Shown: positions 1 to 11,973 of the stretch, one piece after another
Position numbering within the stretch: the stretch's first letter is position 1
How the letters are laid out: every line of letters starts with the position of its first letter
DNA from: Linanthus parryae
Taxonomy: Eukaryota > Streptophyta > Magnoliopsida > Ericales > Polemoniaceae
DNA: 64,000 nt
Reading direction: 5' to 3'
Assembly: GCA_023055425.1 (NCBI GenBank)
Contig: JALGPY010000034.1
Span: 682,001-746,000 of the forward strand
Notes under the pieces: generated by a model
Told to the model about the DNA's origin: nothing
Database searches by the model: none
What the model saw: only the letters and a program-made list of their open reading frames with translations
Translations under genes and position numbers: made by a program

Positions 1-125
1 GTGAACTAGTCGCTTCTCCACTCGTTCTTCCACAAAGCTTCTCATTCAACCTTTATTCATCTCTCCTTTTTTTCTCTCTTTTTTTTTTTTTTTTTTTTTT
101 TTTATTATTTTTTTTTTCTGATTTT

Positions 126-158
<33 letters not shown>

Positions 159-1539
159 CATAATCTCTCAAAATCCTTAATTCCTTCTCCTTCACGAGTG
201 GTCTTCCAACGAATCAAGCTAATCATGTAATCGTAAGGAGAGACAATATCAAAATCACGTATAAATCACAAATCAAAGTCTCTCCCTATCTCAATAAAAT
301 CCTCGGTGCAAATCAACCAAGCCGCTAACATAAAAGAGCATGTGTGGGGATGGAGTCGTCGCAAACGCAATCTCGATGTCCGAAGTCAAATGTCGACACC
401 CCCACACTCGAATGTAATCCTGTCCCCTCTCAAGTAGTCGATCAAATGTCTGTCTCGTGCCTAATCCAACCAAACCTCCTACACCACGATGAGTAAGATC
501 CGGTACCTAGCACGATCCACCTATTAATTCCCCCAACCCAAGTTTCGCGTGTATTAGATGTACACACTCACGGCTCTCCTCACTTGTGTCCATGTTGTAA
601 TGCCATGGAACACCGCCACACCGAAGTGCGCAAGCCTACTCTCACTCACCCTCGCATTCCCCTCGAAGATCACAAATGAAGTGCATGCGATATGTAAGAC
701 TCACACAAATATAGCATGAAGTACTCCCTCCTCGAACCCCTCAACTACAACACCCTCGTGACGCACTAAAGCGGTGATTCTAAACAATCAATGCTGAAGG
801 CCAAGAATCGTCACCCTAAGTCCAAAGGTTGTCAAAGAATCCATGGTTCAAATACGGGTTTACTAGTGGTCCTACAAGGTAAGTTCTAGAAGCAGTGAGT
901 GCTCTAATACACACCTCGCACAGCTGTTCTGTGTGCCACTACGAGGCGGGTTGGCGACTACCTAAGACGTACACAAGAACGTTCGGCTTGTTTAGCTCAC
1001 ACCTAACTCAACTCTTGTAAGAAAATTAGGCACACACTTTAAATTTGAAAGAATTAAGTTCGTGTGTAAAATAGGCACGCATTCCCGTAAAGAGAGTTTC
1101 TCTATACTTACTAAGGGACTCTCACATTGTCACTCTCGATCGCGATTCACGCCCTATGCCTAAAAGTCTCACACTCCTCGGTTTTACCGAATTTTCAGCT
1201 TTTTTCAATTGCCCTTTCTCAAATTTTTAATTTTTTTGGATTTTTTTTTTTTTTAGTTTTTTTTTTTTTATATATATACCTACACTATATGCAAGGCCAA
1301 CTCGATTAACGACTCAACAATGGTAGGTTGACTCAAAAATACCAAAACGTGCAAAAAGATGAATAACAAAAAGAAAAATAAGGACATAACCAAAAACCTC
1401 TAACTATATGCAGACACTGGCAATGCAAAGACACGACACTGACTAGTAACAAGGATTCAACCACCCCCACACTAGAATGCATCGTTGTCCTCAACGATAA
1501 CACGAGGACTCAACAATTCTAGCACAAGGGTACACTCCA
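1..1539 (-). other. Untranslated 3' part of the Athila element
   Basis: No convincing coding frame is seen. There are two long T-tracts (about 69-104 and 129-158), that is, A-tracts on the element's coding strand. Purine tracts reading GTGTGGGGGTG on the minus strand lie at 397-407 and 1,462-1,472 and could be plus-strand primers. The 3' LTR is not reached. Confidence 0.6.
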
Positions 1540-2844
1540 CTACTCGTCATCTTCCTCCTCATCTTCCTCATCCTCATCATCTTCTTCTTCCTCATCCTCA
1601 CTCGGCGGAACCTCATATTCAAAGTCATCCTCCTGAAACCACGGATCCGCCGTCGGGACTGGTGGAACAAACTCCCCCGGTGCCTGACCACTCGACTGTA
1701 TCACCCACTGGCCAACCATCTGGATCAAACCCCCCAGCTTCGCCTGATTGTCCCGAGTGTGGGCAAACTGGCGTCTTCTCTCAAGTCTATCCCGGGCCAT
1801 CTCCTCTCTCAAGTGGTCGTAGGCAACCTGGTTGTCAAACCTAGAGGTGTTCATCCTCCTACCCTTGCCCTTCTTCCTCGCTGTCTCGTCAAACCTGTGC
1901 CACTTCCTAGCCGTAAACGGTTTCAAGTCCATATCTCTCCCTATGACTACCTCGGCAGTTTTGGCTAGGTGAGTGATCAAGCAGGTATGACCGGGGCCCA
2001 ATTTGTTTGTCCTAGACACCCTCTCAAGACAGTTTTCCCAAATCAGTTTGGGGATATCAATTCTAACCCCGGTGTAAAGACAAAGGGCCCAAACCGAGAG
2101 GCGGAAAGAATAACTAGGGTTTCTTGTGATTCCCAAAACCCAGTTTTCTAGCACTTCACAACACCACCTAGCCTCCGGCCTATAAAATCTCTTCTCAGCC
2201 TTCCAATGAATCACCTCTCCCTTCCTGTCCCATGGATCAACCCCCTTCGCAAAGCAAAAGGCATTTAGACGAGACCAAAGGTTCTCACTACGAAGAACCG
2301 TCTCTAACCCACAACCATCTTTTAAAGCGGGGAAACCCATGGCGAGAGCGATAGTCTCTGGCGTGAAGACTATCCACTCGTTCCGACAGTAAACGAGACG
2401 AGGATCTTGACTCTCTCCATCCTTTGCATAACGCAAATTGAACAAAAACTCTCTCGTAATGTGTGAACTAGACTGCCCTACAAGCTTAAACCAATTATCT
2501 AGCTTCTCTCGCTCATAAATTTCCTTAATTGCTTGAGGCATGTCCTCGTGCAAAGGAAAAGCTTTCTCGGGCTGCCCGTTCTTTGTCAAATACGTATCTC
2601 TACGAGAGTCAAGATGGGCCTCGTGGGTGACAAACCGATAACTATCATAATAACCGGGCGCAATACTACGCTCTTTCAAATTGGCCTTGGCCTTTCGTCG
2701 GCCGACAATAACCGGTTTAGCCGGGAAAGGGGCCGTCAAGATGGCATATTGGGGAGTAGGCGGTATCTCCAATTGGGGATCGCCCGATCCCGATGCTTCT
2801 TGAGACGAACCCTCTCCCGTCTTTCTCTTCTTACCACCCGCCAT
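1540..2844 (-). CDS. Athila second ORF (post-pol, envelope-position protein), 434 aa
   Basis: This ORF lies downstream of pol on the same strand, where Athila elements carry an extra ORF of unproven function. I start it at the ATG at 2,844 (MAGGKKRK); the open frame runs further up but only to a TTG. The N-terminus is Lys-rich. The middle (about 120-330) has the feel of the 'putative plant transposon protein' domain: a phrase RNEWIVFTPETIALAMGFP, then Trp-rich helices. The C-terminal 25 residues are almost all Asp/Glu, coded by a GAA/GAT-rich simple repeat at 1,540-1,610. I see no signal peptide or clear membrane segment, so an envelope role is not supported by the sequence. How it is expressed is unclear; see the LTR-like block at 3,579-3,760. 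Confidence 0.7.
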   Translation of the reverse strand: MAGGKKRKTGEGSSQEASGSGDPQLEIPPTPQYAILTAPFPAKPVIVGRRKAKANLKERSIAPGYYDSYRFVTHEAHLDSRRDTYLTKNGQPEKAFPLHEDMPQAIKEIYEREKLDNWFKLVGQSSSHITREFLFNLRYAKDGESQDPRLVYCRNEWIVFTPETIALAMGFPALKDGCGLETVLRSENLWSRLNAFCFAKGVDPWDRKGEVIHWKAEKRFYRPEARWCCEVLENWVLGITRNPSYSFRLSVWALCLYTGVRIDIPKLIWENCLERVSRTNKLGPGHTCLITHLAKTAEVVIGRDMDLKPFTARKWHRFDETARKKGKGRRMNTSRFDNQVAYDHLREEMARDRLERRRQFAHTRDNQAKLGGLIQMVGQWVIQSSGQAPGEFVPPVPTADPWFQEDDFEYEVPPSEDEEEEDDEDEEDEEEDDE

Positions 2845-4533
2845 GTCAAATTCAAATCCAAGTAAAACAAGCAATTCAACACTGGTGCACGTGAACAAGA
2901 AGTGTAAACAAAACGAAACACGTAGGCACGTAACAAGTAGTTCCTAGGACTTTACGCAATCGCCCCCAAATACGCTTCTAAGCGCAACAAATATAACCGG
3001 GCTTTTACTCAATGTGCCTAAGACTCGATTATTGAAATTGCGAAGTTTAGATAGTACCTACGCGTCCGGAGCAAGTCTTACGGACGCAAAAATTTCCCAA
3101 TTTGACGAACCCGGACTGATTTTTGGATGATGCCGGAAAAATTTGTCGAAATTTTGAATTTCTTGCTGCCCCGTACTCCTTGCGTAGTCCCCGTCAATGT
3201 TTCCTTCTCGTCCGAAAGGTGAATCAGCTCCCAACTCGTCCAATTTCTCCAATCTTCTTCCAAACCCTAACTCCTTTCTCCTCTGATTGCTCTCTGTTCT
3301 TGCACTCTCTCTCAAAACAACCTATGGAACCTTGTTCTCCTTGGAATCGCGAGCAAAACCGTAGGTAGAGTGTTGAGTTTGGTGAAGAAACAAGGGGGAG
3401 GTGAATTGGAGTAGGTTCGGCTATGGAGGAGAGGACTTGAAGTTGAAGATGAAGAATGAAGAGAAGGACGAAGACCAGCTGATTAAGCTTCAAACGTGGG
3501 CAAAAAGTCCACTTTGCCCCTAGAAAGTAGCCCCCCATCATGTGTCCGTGCGTGGATAAAACTGGCATTTCACCCGCTGTCTTCGTGCGAAGACAAAAGT
3601 CTTCGTGCGAAGAGTCTTCGTACGAAGACTTTTTGTCTTCGCACGAAGGTCTTCTCAAACAGATACTGAGAGCTGTTTTGAGAAGACAATTCAGAGGGTC
3701 AAAAATTTTTCTAAGTACAATGTCTTCGTACGAAGACAATTGTCTTAGTACGAAGACACTTCTGAATTGTGCCAAAAACATCCTTTTTGTCGATTTTTCG
3801 CGTCTTCGATCGTGCCTTTGCTTTCCGAAGGATCTCCTCGACCTCGAGACTCCCTTTTCACCTTAAAACACTCCCAAAATCCGGGGAATGTTTTATTTGT
3901 CAATTTCACGCGTTCCAAGGCACGTTTTGCATTTCCGGATGCTTTTGGCCTCGTTTTACTTGCGAAAACATCCTTTTTGGCGTAACTTTCTCATCCGGAC
4001 TCCGATTTGCGCGATCCACCCGTCTACAGAAAGCTCTCGACCACCCCCACACGTTGGCATTGTTCAATTCTCATTTTAGTCTGTCCTTCAGAATTTCACC
4101 TCGTAATCCGTGCCGGCGTGCTAGCTTTCTCCGTTCACTAATCAAATTCTTGCGCAAATCAAGACGGGGAGTCCGGGAACATGATCTTCCCCAGGTGCGT
4201 GTGTTGAATAGATGTAGGAATGGCTTCTATCTTCAATTTCTTCACTTCGGATCCCGATACGCGTATTTAGCTGCAAATCTGGACTTTTTACTCTGTTTCG
4301 CACGCGCGCATCAAGAAGGGGGATCCGAAATAGGCCTTTCACCTCGTATTCCTGCACATACTCATTGGAAATATTAAATCCACTCTCTCGCACCCCTCAA
4401 TAGAATCAAACCGAATAAAAATTACAAAACAGTATTAAAATCTATCCTAAAGCAATAAATAGGTTGGGTTGCCTCCCAACAAGCGCTTTGTAATTTAAGG
4501 TCGACGGCCCGACCCAGTTACCTCAGAGACTTC
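2845..4533 (-). other. Untranslated spacer between Athila pol and the second ORF
   Basis: This 1.7-kb tract has short open frames only, which I take as chance. It contains the LTR-like block (3,579-3,760) and a third GTGTGGGGGTG purine tract on the minus strand (4,042-4,052). Confidence 0.6.
3579..3760 (-). repeat. LTR-like block inside the Athila element, upstream of the second ORF
   Basis: About 180 bp here aligns collinearly and in the same orientation with 11,153-11,324 of the 5' LTR. Both have two CTTCG(T/C)(G/A)CGAAG-type palindromes, then TCTTCGTACGAAGACTT, then TCTTCTCA...AGATACTG...TGTTTTGAGAAGA, then two more palindromes ending CGAAGACACT. The flanks on both sides diverge, so this is a shared module and not a second whole LTR. 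Confidence 0.75.
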
Positions 4534-7500
4534 TCAAGTTGCGGGAGTTGCATGAAGCCATTCAATGACTCCAATGAAATTCCCGTCCACGTACGGTTTT
4601 GCTCTCTGGCCATTCACCTTAAACCTGTTCCCATTTGCGTCCTCTACCTCAAGAGATCCCCATGGATAAACTTCAGTAATCGTGTAGGGACCACTCCACC
4701 TAGATTTCAATTTCCCTGGAAACAGCTTTAGTCTTGCATTGAAGATCAACACTTTCTGTCCCACCTTGAAGTCTCTCGGGATGATGTGCCTGTCGTGCCA
4801 CAGTTTTGTCCTTTCCTTATAGATTCTCGCACTTTCATACGCCATCAATCGAAATTCTTCAAGTTCAAGTAGCGCTTGCTTTCGTAGCTCACCGGAGAGC
4901 TTAGCGTCCAAATTGATCTTCTTCAAAGCCCAGAATGCCTTGTGCTCAAGTTCCACCGGAAGATGGCACGACTTCCCAAACACTAACTGATATGGAGACA
5001 TGCCCAAAGGAGTCTTGTAAGCAGTCCTATACGCCCATAAGCTATCATCTAAATGCAGAGACCAATCCTTGCGTCCCGGGTTGACTGTCTTCTCCAGAAT
5101 CCCTTTTATCTCTCGGTTAGACACTTCTGCTTGCCCATTCGACTGCGGATGATAGGCCAGTGATATCTTATGCGTCTTTACCCCATATTTGCTCAAGACA
5201 TTGGCAAAGACTTTATTCACAAAATGCGATCCTTCATCACTGATTATGGCTCTGGGAGTTCCAAACCGTGTAAAAATGCTCTTCCGCACGAATCTCTCTA
5301 CAGTAGCTCCATCGTTCTTCGGGCATGCCATTGCCTCCACCCACTTGGTCACATAATCCACAGCTAACAGTATATAAAGATTACCAAGTGAAGACGGGAA
5401 TGGTCCCATGAAATCGATGCCCCAGACATCAAAAGGCTCTACTTCCAACACGAAATTTTGAGGCATCTCGTTTCGGCTGGAGATATTGCCGGTTCTCTGA
5501 CATCGATCACATTGCTGCACAAATAGATGAGCATCTTTATGTAAAGTAGGCCAGTAAAATCCACTTTGCAATACCTTTGCCACAGTACGCGCTTTGCCAA
5601 AGTGTCCTCCGCAATTCAATTCGTGGCAGTGTCTAAGAATGTCCAAAGTGTCTGGCTCAGCTACGCATCTTCTCAACACATTGTCAGCTCCCAACCTAAA
5701 CAAATAAGGGTCATCCCAGAAATAGTGTCGTGCATCTGCGAAAAATTTCTTTTTCTGATGGAACGTCATGTCTTTCGGGACAATTTTGAGCGCCTTGAAA
5801 TTTGCCAAATCCGCAAACCAAGGCACAGCTGCTACCACTACCATAAGTTGTTCGTCTGGAAAATCTTCTCTAATCGGCACATCTTCTTGTTTTTCGTTAT
5901 CCAGTCGTGACAAATGGTCTGCAACAACATTCTCTACACCCTTTTTGTCCTTTATCACTATATCGAACTCTTGCATCAGTAACACCCATCGGATCAATCT
6001 AGGCTTCGCATCCTTCTTAGCAAGAAGATATTTGAGGGCTGCATGGTCTGTGAAAATAGTCACCTGGGAACCCACAAGATATGGACGAAACTTGTCCAAT
6101 GCGAAGATAATAGCCAACATTTCTTTCTCCGTGGTGGCATAATTAACCTGTGCAGTGTTAAGAGTACGACTAGCATAGTAAATAACATGAGCTACCTTGT
6201 CTTTCCGCTGTCCCAGCACTGCTCCCACCGCGTAATCGCTGGCATCACACATAAGTTCGAACGGTAGAGTCCAGTCTGGAGTAGCTATAATGGGAGAACT
6301 AATCAGCTTCTTCTTGAGCAAATCAAAAGCTGCCTTGCAGTTTTCATTGAAATCAAACACGGCATCTTTCTCAAGCAAACCAGATAAAGGCTTTGTGATT
6401 TTCGAAAAATCCTTAATGAAGCGCCGATAGAAACCTGCATGTCCCAAGAAACTCCGTACCCCTTTGACAGACGTAGGGTAAGGAAGCTTCTCAATCACCT
6501 CGATCTTCGCCCGGTCTACCTCTAAACCTTTACTGGAGATCTTGTGTCCCAACACTATCCCCTCGGTCACCATGAAATGGCACTTCTCCCAGTTAAGCAC
6601 TAGGTTGGTGTCAATACATCTGTCCAGTACCCGAGCTAGCTGCTGGAGACAATCTTCGAACCCATCACCATAAAGTGAAAAATCATCCATGAAGACTTCA
6701 AAATTCTGCTCCATCATATCTGAGAAGATAGACATCATGCACCTCTGAAACGTAGCTGGGGCATTGCATAGCCCGAATGGCATGCGTCTGAATGCAAACG
6801 TCCCATATGGACAAGTAAATGTTGTCTTCTCCTGGTCAGCTGGCTCAATCGCTATCTGATTATACCCAGAATATCCATCCAAAAAGCAGTAGTGTGAATG
6901 GTGAGCTAGCCTATCAAGCATCTGGTCCACGAATGGGAGGGGAAAATGATCCTTCAAAGTGGCATCATTGAGTTTGCGGTAATCCATGCAAACTCTCCAC
7001 CCAGTAACGGTACGTGTGGCAATTTGATCACCTTTTTCCCCTTCCACCACAGTTATACCTCCCTTCTTGGGAACACATTGTACCGGGCTAGTCCACGTGC
7101 TGTCGGAAATAGGATAGATGATACCTGCTTCCAACCATTTAAGCACCTCTTTCTTCACCACCTCCTGCATGTGAGGGTTTAGGCGACGCTGAAATTGAAC
7201 TACCGGCTTCTTGTCTTCCATAAGCCTGATCTTATGCTGGCAAACTGTGGGGCTGATCCCCTTAATATCTGCTATTGTCCATCCCATAGCTGCTTTCCTC
7301 TTCTGCAGTACCTCGAGAAGCTGCTCCTCCTGTTCCCTGTCCAAATGTGCAGATACAATCACAGGTAAAGTATCATTAGATCCCAAGTATAAATATTTCA
7401 AATGAACAGGTAAAGGCTTTAACTCTAAAACAGGAGCAGTAATAAGAGAAGGAGTAAGAATCTTCCTGCTTTCCTCATTAAAGAGGGGTAATGGTGGGCG

Positions 7501-10026
7501 CCAATGAACATCCAAGGCTTGCTCTTTCTCGCTGGAATCAAAGAGAGCAAGCTCCTCATATAGTTGCTCCAACAAAATATCATCCTCCTCGTCCAGCGTG
7601 TATGCCTCCACCCCAAAGCACTGCTCGCTCACCGCGTATGCTGGAAATTTCATAGCCTCAAATACATTGAAGGCCACCTTCTCATCGTTGATCTGCATAG
7701 TCAGCTCTCCATTGGCCACATCAATGATAGTTCTCCCAGTGGCCAAGAATGGACGGCCCAAAATAAGAGGAACATCCTCGTCGGCCTCCATGTCTAAGAT
7801 CACAAAATCCGCTGGGAAGATGAGTCCTTCAACTCTCACTAGTACATCCTCTAAAACACCCCTGGGGCGTTTTATTGTGCGATCAGCCATCTGCAAGCAC
7901 ATCCTGGTAGGCTTAGGATCTCCCACACCAAGTTGCTCAAAAACCGATGTAGGCATCAAATTAATACTCGCACCAAGGTCACACAATGCCCTCCCATGAA
8001 ATGCGTCTCCCAATGTAACAGGAATGATGAAACCGCCCGGATCTTTCATCTTCTTTGGCAGCGCTTTTTGCACAACGGCGCTACACTCCTCATTTAGAGT
8101 AACGGTCTCAAAATCATCCATGCGCCTCCTATTAGAAAGGAGGTCCTTGAGAAATTTGGCGTATTTAGGCATTTGTGAGATTGCCTCCGCGAAAGGTATA
8201 TTGATGTGCAGTTTCCTGAAGATATCCACAAACTTCTTGAAATGCTTGGCATCCTCTTGGCTCTTCAATCTCTGCGGGTATGGCACTCGCACACTGTATT
8301 CCTCCCTAGGCTTCTGTTTCTCATCCGACTTCCTCACCGTGTCCTTTGATTGGGGACTCACGGTAGGCACGGGAATCTCTTCATCCAAAGCTTTCTCAGT
8401 GGCCTTAGTCGCCTCAGCTCGCGCGTGGCTAGGATATGGGGGATCCTCAGTAGTGATGCCACTGCGAGTGGTGATGGCATTTAGCTGCTCGTTAGGAGTG
8501 ATGGTATTTGCTGGAAGCATGCCCGGTGGAAGCTTTACATTTTGATTGGCGATCTGCCCAATCTGAGTCTCATGGCTTTTTATTGTTGCTTGTATTGAGA
8601 CAATCGCGCTCTCCATCCTGTCGTGATTAGCTAGGAGCTTTCTCAATAGGGCATTTGTCTCTTGCTCTTCTTTTTGCGGAGCCTGCTGCTGTGGAGCTTG
8701 CCTTGCTTGATATGGAACATTGGGTCTCTGTCCGGGTGCATATAATCCACTGTTTGGATTGGCATAGCTGAAGTTGGGGTGATTACGATTGTTGGGATGA
8801 TAGGTGTTAGGCCATTGCTGCTGTCGCATAAAATTCACATCTTCAACACTGTTATCATATCCCTGGCTTTCATCTGCTAGTAATTCACCCATGGGCTTCT
8901 GAGTTGGGGGGTGCATACCGTGAAATGCTGAAGTCATGGATTCCAACTTTTGTTCCATCGATTCAATCTTGTTGACTAAGGATGAATCCCCCGGTTTGGA
9001 ATACCTACGCGTTTCAGATCGTGTAGTCTCTCTCTTTGACGCATTGTTCAGCAAATCTTGAGCTCGCTGTGCTCCAAGTCCCATAAAATTACCTCCAGCT
9101 AGCATATCCAATTGGTCAGCTGTCTCCTTGTCCAATGCAGTGTAGAAATAATGGAAGAGCTTGTGCCATGGCTCTCCATGATTCGGGCATCTACGGAGAA
9201 TTTGGCTGAATTTCCTCCATGCATCTCCCAAAGAGCTGTCTTCATCCTGAGTGAACTTTGCAATCTCTGCCATCTGCTGCGCGACTCTGGATGGTGGCAA
9301 ATACTTCCTCAAAAACTCATGACAACAATCTGCCCATGTCACTATGCTACCAGCTGGCAGCTCCATAAGCCACTTCTTGGCTTTTCCAGATAAGGAGAAT
9401 GGAAATAGTAAAAGCTTAACTGTCTCATCTGGAACTCGCTGATCGTGCAGGGTTGATGTGATTTGCTCAAATACCAGCAGATGGTGATTGGGGTCATCTC
9501 CTGGAGCTCCGTTGAATGCACACTCATCACGAACCATGTTGATCATATGTTGGCGCAACTCGAAGTGTTGGGCATTGATCTGTGGCCTGACAATGGTTGG
9601 CTGATAACATGCTGGAGTAGTCCTGAAATAATCCACCATCGGGCGTTCTTCATTCTCAGCATTGTTCTGCCTGTTGTTTTCCCCATTATTACCATTGTTG
9701 TTCCCACCGATGTTCGCCACTTGTGCCCCCACACCATGACGTGGTTGTGGATTTGGGGGAGCCATGCGATCCAACCTTGCCTGCATCTCAGCCATTTGAG
9801 CTCTCACCTCTTCAGTTTCTGCGGCTCTTCGTGTAGCCTCCTCTACAGCTGCAACTCTAGCTGCTTCCGCATCCTGCAAACCTTTGCGGATCCTCTCATA
9901 CTCAGCTCTCGTTTCTTCGTCCATAACTACTGAGCTTGAATTCCTCTTGTCTCTACGCTGTGCTTTTAATAAGGATTCCGGGTCTTCAAACGTTGGATAC
10001 AAAGGCTCGTCTCGAGAACGGGTCAT
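4534..10026 (-). CDS. Athila gag-pol polyprotein, intact 1,830 aa
   Basis: This single frame encodes capsid, protease, reverse transcriptase, RNase H and integrase, which together copy and insert the element. The Gag core is at about 155-310, with no visible CCHC knuckle. An Asn/Gln/Pro-rich linker follows at 370-500. The protease is at about 665-785, with DLGAS at 683-687 in place of the usual DTG/DSG, as is common in Athila. RT is at about 955-1130, with FMDD at 1112-1115. RNase H is at about 1255-1370, with DAS and TDH motifs. Integrase is at about 1465-1700: an HHCC finger (1466-1511), then D1538, D1597 and E1634. There is no chromodomain. The start is an ATG 114 bases after the primer site. 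No stop or frameshift is seen, so the protein could be active. Regulation would be from the LTR at 10,164-11,767. Confidence 0.93.
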   Translation of the reverse strand: MTRSRDEPLYPTFEDPESLLKAQRRDKRNSSSVVMDEETRAEYERIRKGLQDAEAARVAAVEEATRRAAETEEVRAQMAEMQARLDRMAPPNPQPRHGVGAQVANIGGNNNGNNGENNRQNNAENEERPMVDYFRTTPACYQPTIVRPQINAQHFELRQHMINMVRDECAFNGAPGDDPNHHLLVFEQITSTLHDQRVPDETVKLLLFPFSLSGKAKKWLMELPAGSIVTWADCCHEFLRKYLPPSRVAQQMAEIAKFTQDEDSSLGDAWRKFSQILRRCPNHGEPWHKLFHYFYTALDKETADQLDMLAGGNFMGLGAQRAQDLLNNASKRETTRSETRRYSKPGDSSLVNKIESMEQKLESMTSAFHGMHPPTQKPMGELLADESQGYDNSVEDVNFMRQQQWPNTYHPNNRNHPNFSYANPNSGLYAPGQRPNVPYQARQAPQQQAPQKEEQETNALLRKLLANHDRMESAIVSIQATIKSHETQIGQIANQNVKLPPGMLPANTITPNEQLNAITTRSGITTEDPPYPSHARAEATKATEKALDEEIPVPTVSPQSKDTVRKSDEKQKPREEYSVRVPYPQRLKSQEDAKHFKKFVDIFRKLHINIPFAEAISQMPKYAKFLKDLLSNRRRMDDFETVTLNEECSAVVQKALPKKMKDPGGFIIPVTLGDAFHGRALCDLGASINLMPTSVFEQLGVGDPKPTRMCLQMADRTIKRPRGVLEDVLVRVEGLIFPADFVILDMEADEDVPLILGRPFLATGRTIIDVANGELTMQINDEKVAFNVFEAMKFPAYAVSEQCFGVEAYTLDEEDDILLEQLYEELALFDSSEKEQALDVHWRPPLPLFNEESRKILTPSLITAPVLELKPLPVHLKYLYLGSNDTLPVIVSAHLDREQEEQLLEVLQKRKAAMGWTIADIKGISPTVCQHKIRLMEDKKPVVQFQRRLNPHMQEVVKKEVLKWLEAGIIYPISDSTWTSPVQCVPKKGGITVVEGEKGDQIATRTVTGWRVCMDYRKLNDATLKDHFPLPFVDQMLDRLAHHSHYCFLDGYSGYNQIAIEPADQEKTTFTCPYGTFAFRRMPFGLCNAPATFQRCMMSIFSDMMEQNFEVFMDDFSLYGDGFEDCLQQLARVLDRCIDTNLVLNWEKCHFMVTEGIVLGHKISSKGLEVDRAKIEVIEKLPYPTSVKGVRSFLGHAGFYRRFIKDFSKITKPLSGLLEKDAVFDFNENCKAAFDLLKKKLISSPIIATPDWTLPFELMCDASDYAVGAVLGQRKDKVAHVIYYASRTLNTAQVNYATTEKEMLAIIFALDKFRPYLVGSQVTIFTDHAALKYLLAKKDAKPRLIRWVLLMQEFDIVIKDKKGVENVVADHLSRLDNEKQEDVPIREDFPDEQLMVVVAAVPWFADLANFKALKIVPKDMTFHQKKKFFADARHYFWDDPYLFRLGADNVLRRCVAEPDTLDILRHCHELNCGGHFGKARTVAKVLQSGFYWPTLHKDAHLFVQQCDRCQRTGNISSRNEMPQNFVLEVEPFDVWGIDFMGPFPSSLGNLYILLAVDYVTKWVEAMACPKNDGATVERFVRKSIFTRFGTPRAIISDEGSHFVNKVFANVLSKYGVKTHKISLAYHPQSNGQAEVSNREIKGILEKTVNPGRKDWSLHLDDSLWAYRTAYKTPLGMSPYQLVFGKSCHLPVELEHKAFWALKKINLDAKLSGELRKQALLELEEFRLMAYESARIYKERTKLWHDRHIIPRDFKVGQKVLIFNARLKLFPGKLKSRWSGPYTITEVYPWGSLEVEDANGNRFKVNGQRAKPYVDGNFIGVIEWLHATPAT

Positions 10027-10139
10027 GCACCGAGTAAATCAACCTGAAATCACGAAACACGCAAAACGTAGGTGAGTAACGGATATAAACAATAAATTAA
10101 AATCCCTAAGGCTAGGAATTATAACTAATTTAGCCGAAG

Positions 10140-10157
10140 TCCCCGGCAACGGCGCCA
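10140..10157 (-). other. Primer binding site, tRNA-Asp type
   Basis: The minus strand reads TGGCGCCGTTGCCGGGGA, the complement of the 3' end of plant tRNA-Asp and the usual Athila primer site. It lies 6 bases inside the 5' LTR and 114 bases before the gag-pol ATG. It fixes the orientation of the element and the inner edge of the LTR. Confidence 0.9.
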
Positions 10158-10163
10158 AAAACT

Positions 10164-11767
10164 TGACACGTTCCAACTGCAAGTGTACAGCCGTCGTGTG
10201 TAGTAATAAACCGGAAATCCGGGTTGTCGAACCCAAGGGACTTTGTTTAAATTAATTATTATTCTATACCTTATGTGGGCAAGTCGCAAGTTGTGTTTTT
10301 ATCTAATTCTAAGAAATTAAACGCAAAATTCTCAATTAACCAAGTGAAATAATTCACGATTAGTAAAGAATGAATATTTGAAGGTTTTTATCAATAAAGG
10401 AGAAGCACCGGGAATTCTCTAGGTTCACTAGGTCGATCTAAATTTATGTTTTGATTCGTAAAACAACCACGTGTTATTCACTATTAATCAAGCAACATTG
10501 AACTTAACGAGTTACCAATCAAGTCCACTATACTTAAACTAAATTAAACCGAGTTACCAAGCCTAATTTAGGTTTAAGTATGCATTAAGGTTATAATTCT
10601 ACTTTAACGATCCTAGTTAACGATGCCGAGTTACCAAACATTGATACGACTAGGTGGACTATTCGATTTACCGACTAGTTATCACGGAGTTACCGCGTGA
10701 AACTAATTAATTCTATCTCTACGTTAGCTACTCGCAAAGATAATGTGATTACGAACGCAAATAATCCATAATAATGCATAAACACGAGAGATTAAGCTAA
10801 AGCATGCATTACAATCATCAAAACATTGATTTTAGATCAAACCCTAGCTACACCAAACAAGAATTCCCAGCAAAAGGTGTTTAGCTACTCATATTCATAA
10901 TCAAAACAACGATTATAATGAGTTTAAACATGAAAATCAAGAAAAACGAGAGTTTAGAATTCAAACGAATGATCCCAAAAGCTCCTAAGCTCTCTCCTAG
11001 CTTCTTGATCTCCAAAGATGTCTCTAATCCTCCAAAACTACTGAAAAAGACGACCTAAAAGTCTTAAATACGTTCCCATAATAATATTACAAAGTTTGGA
11101 AATAATACGGAAAAGCCCCAAAAATATGCTGCTGAACCCCGATCTCTTCGCACGAAGACAGTTGTCTTCGCACGAAGAGTCTTCGTACGAAGACTTCTGC
11201 CTCTTCGTGCGAAGATCTTCTCATTTAGATACTGCATGTTGTTTTGAGAAGAGAATGCTGCAGACTTGAAAATTTGGCTAAGTGTTGTCTTCGCACGAAG
11301 ACAAATGTCTTCGCACGAAGACACTGTGTTCCAGCCCACCTTCTTGCTTCCTTTGACTTTTCTCTTCTCCTCTTTGACTTCCTTCTTCCATTCTTTCTTC
11401 CTTTGACTTTCTTTGACCTTTCTCTTCTGTTTGACTTTTCCTTTGACTTTCCATTGACCTCCTTTGACTTTTGACTCTCCTCTTGACTTGTCTTTGAGTT
11501 CCTCGTTTCCGAAGTTCGCTTCCAAATCCCGCACGATCAACCAAGCCCTGTTTTCCTGCGAATCACAACACGAAAACACAACCCGCGATCATATCACAAT
11601 AAAAAGCTCATAAATCTAAAGAAACGCCCGGATTCAACAAATATTGCACATGAACTCATATTTTCACATTTACGCTCAATTTACTCAAAAGACGACAAAT
11701 TCTCCATTATAAGCACGCAAAACGTAGAAATAAAAGGCATAAAATAACTCCGAAAACGGAGTTATCA
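10164..11767 (-). repeat. 5' LTR of the Athila element (1,604 bp)
   Basis: On the plus strand it begins TGACACGTTCC and ends CTCCGTTTTCGGAGTTATCA when allowance is made for strand, so both ends have the canonical TG/CA form. The primer site follows after a 6-base gap. The first bases of the LTR (minus strand) contain a short palindrome, CTCCGTTTTCGGAG. A cluster of CTTCGCACGAAG/CTTCGTACGAAG palindromes occupies 11,153-11,324. The tract 11,335-11,480 is a degenerate repeat of TTTGACTT/CTTCCTTTGAC. The promoter should lie in this LTR. Confidence 0.88.
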
Positions 11768-11942
11768 CATGGTAGGTGGAAGTTGTTGGGGGTGCAGAGA
11801 TGTTGTACTGAGGAGCCTTGGTAGCAGCTCATATCAGTCTCGTGAGGCCTGCAAACTGAGCCTCCTAGCCCACCAACTACCCAATTTTACCGATGATGAG
11901 AGAGAAATCCCTCAATCAGGCTCCGATTCGAATTCTTCTTCC

Positions 11943-11944
<2 letters not shown>

Positions 11945-11973
<29 letters not shown>
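11945..11973. repeat. (ACT)n microsatellite
   Basis: An almost perfect trinucleotide run of nine to ten ACT units, useful as a length marker. Confidence 0.9.

Larger units (their letters stand above)
1..11767 (-). mobile_element. Athila-type Ty3/gypsy LTR retrotransposon, 3' end beyond the window
   Basis: The element reads right to left. In order it has a 5' LTR (10,164-11,767), a tRNA-Asp-type primer site (10,140-10,157), gag-pol (4,534-10,026), a 1.7-kb untranslated tract, a second ORF (1,540-2,844) and a long untranslated tail that reaches base 1. An extra ORF after pol, a very long LTR and a tRNA-Asp primer are known Athila features. No sequence like the 5' LTR start is found in 1-1,539, so the 3' LTR presumably lies left of the window. 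The intact gag-pol suggests a fairly recent insertion. The target duplication cannot be checked because the other end is missing. Confidence 0.9.

Noticed and set aside
3579..3760. Possible 3' LTR of the Athila element
   Set aside because: Only about 180 bp match the 1,604-bp LTR, both flanks diverge, and the second ORF lies beyond it.
3224..3781. 185-codon minus-strand frame between Athila pol and the second ORF
   Set aside because: It crosses the palindrome block shared with the LTR and has no domain; its length reflects low stop density.
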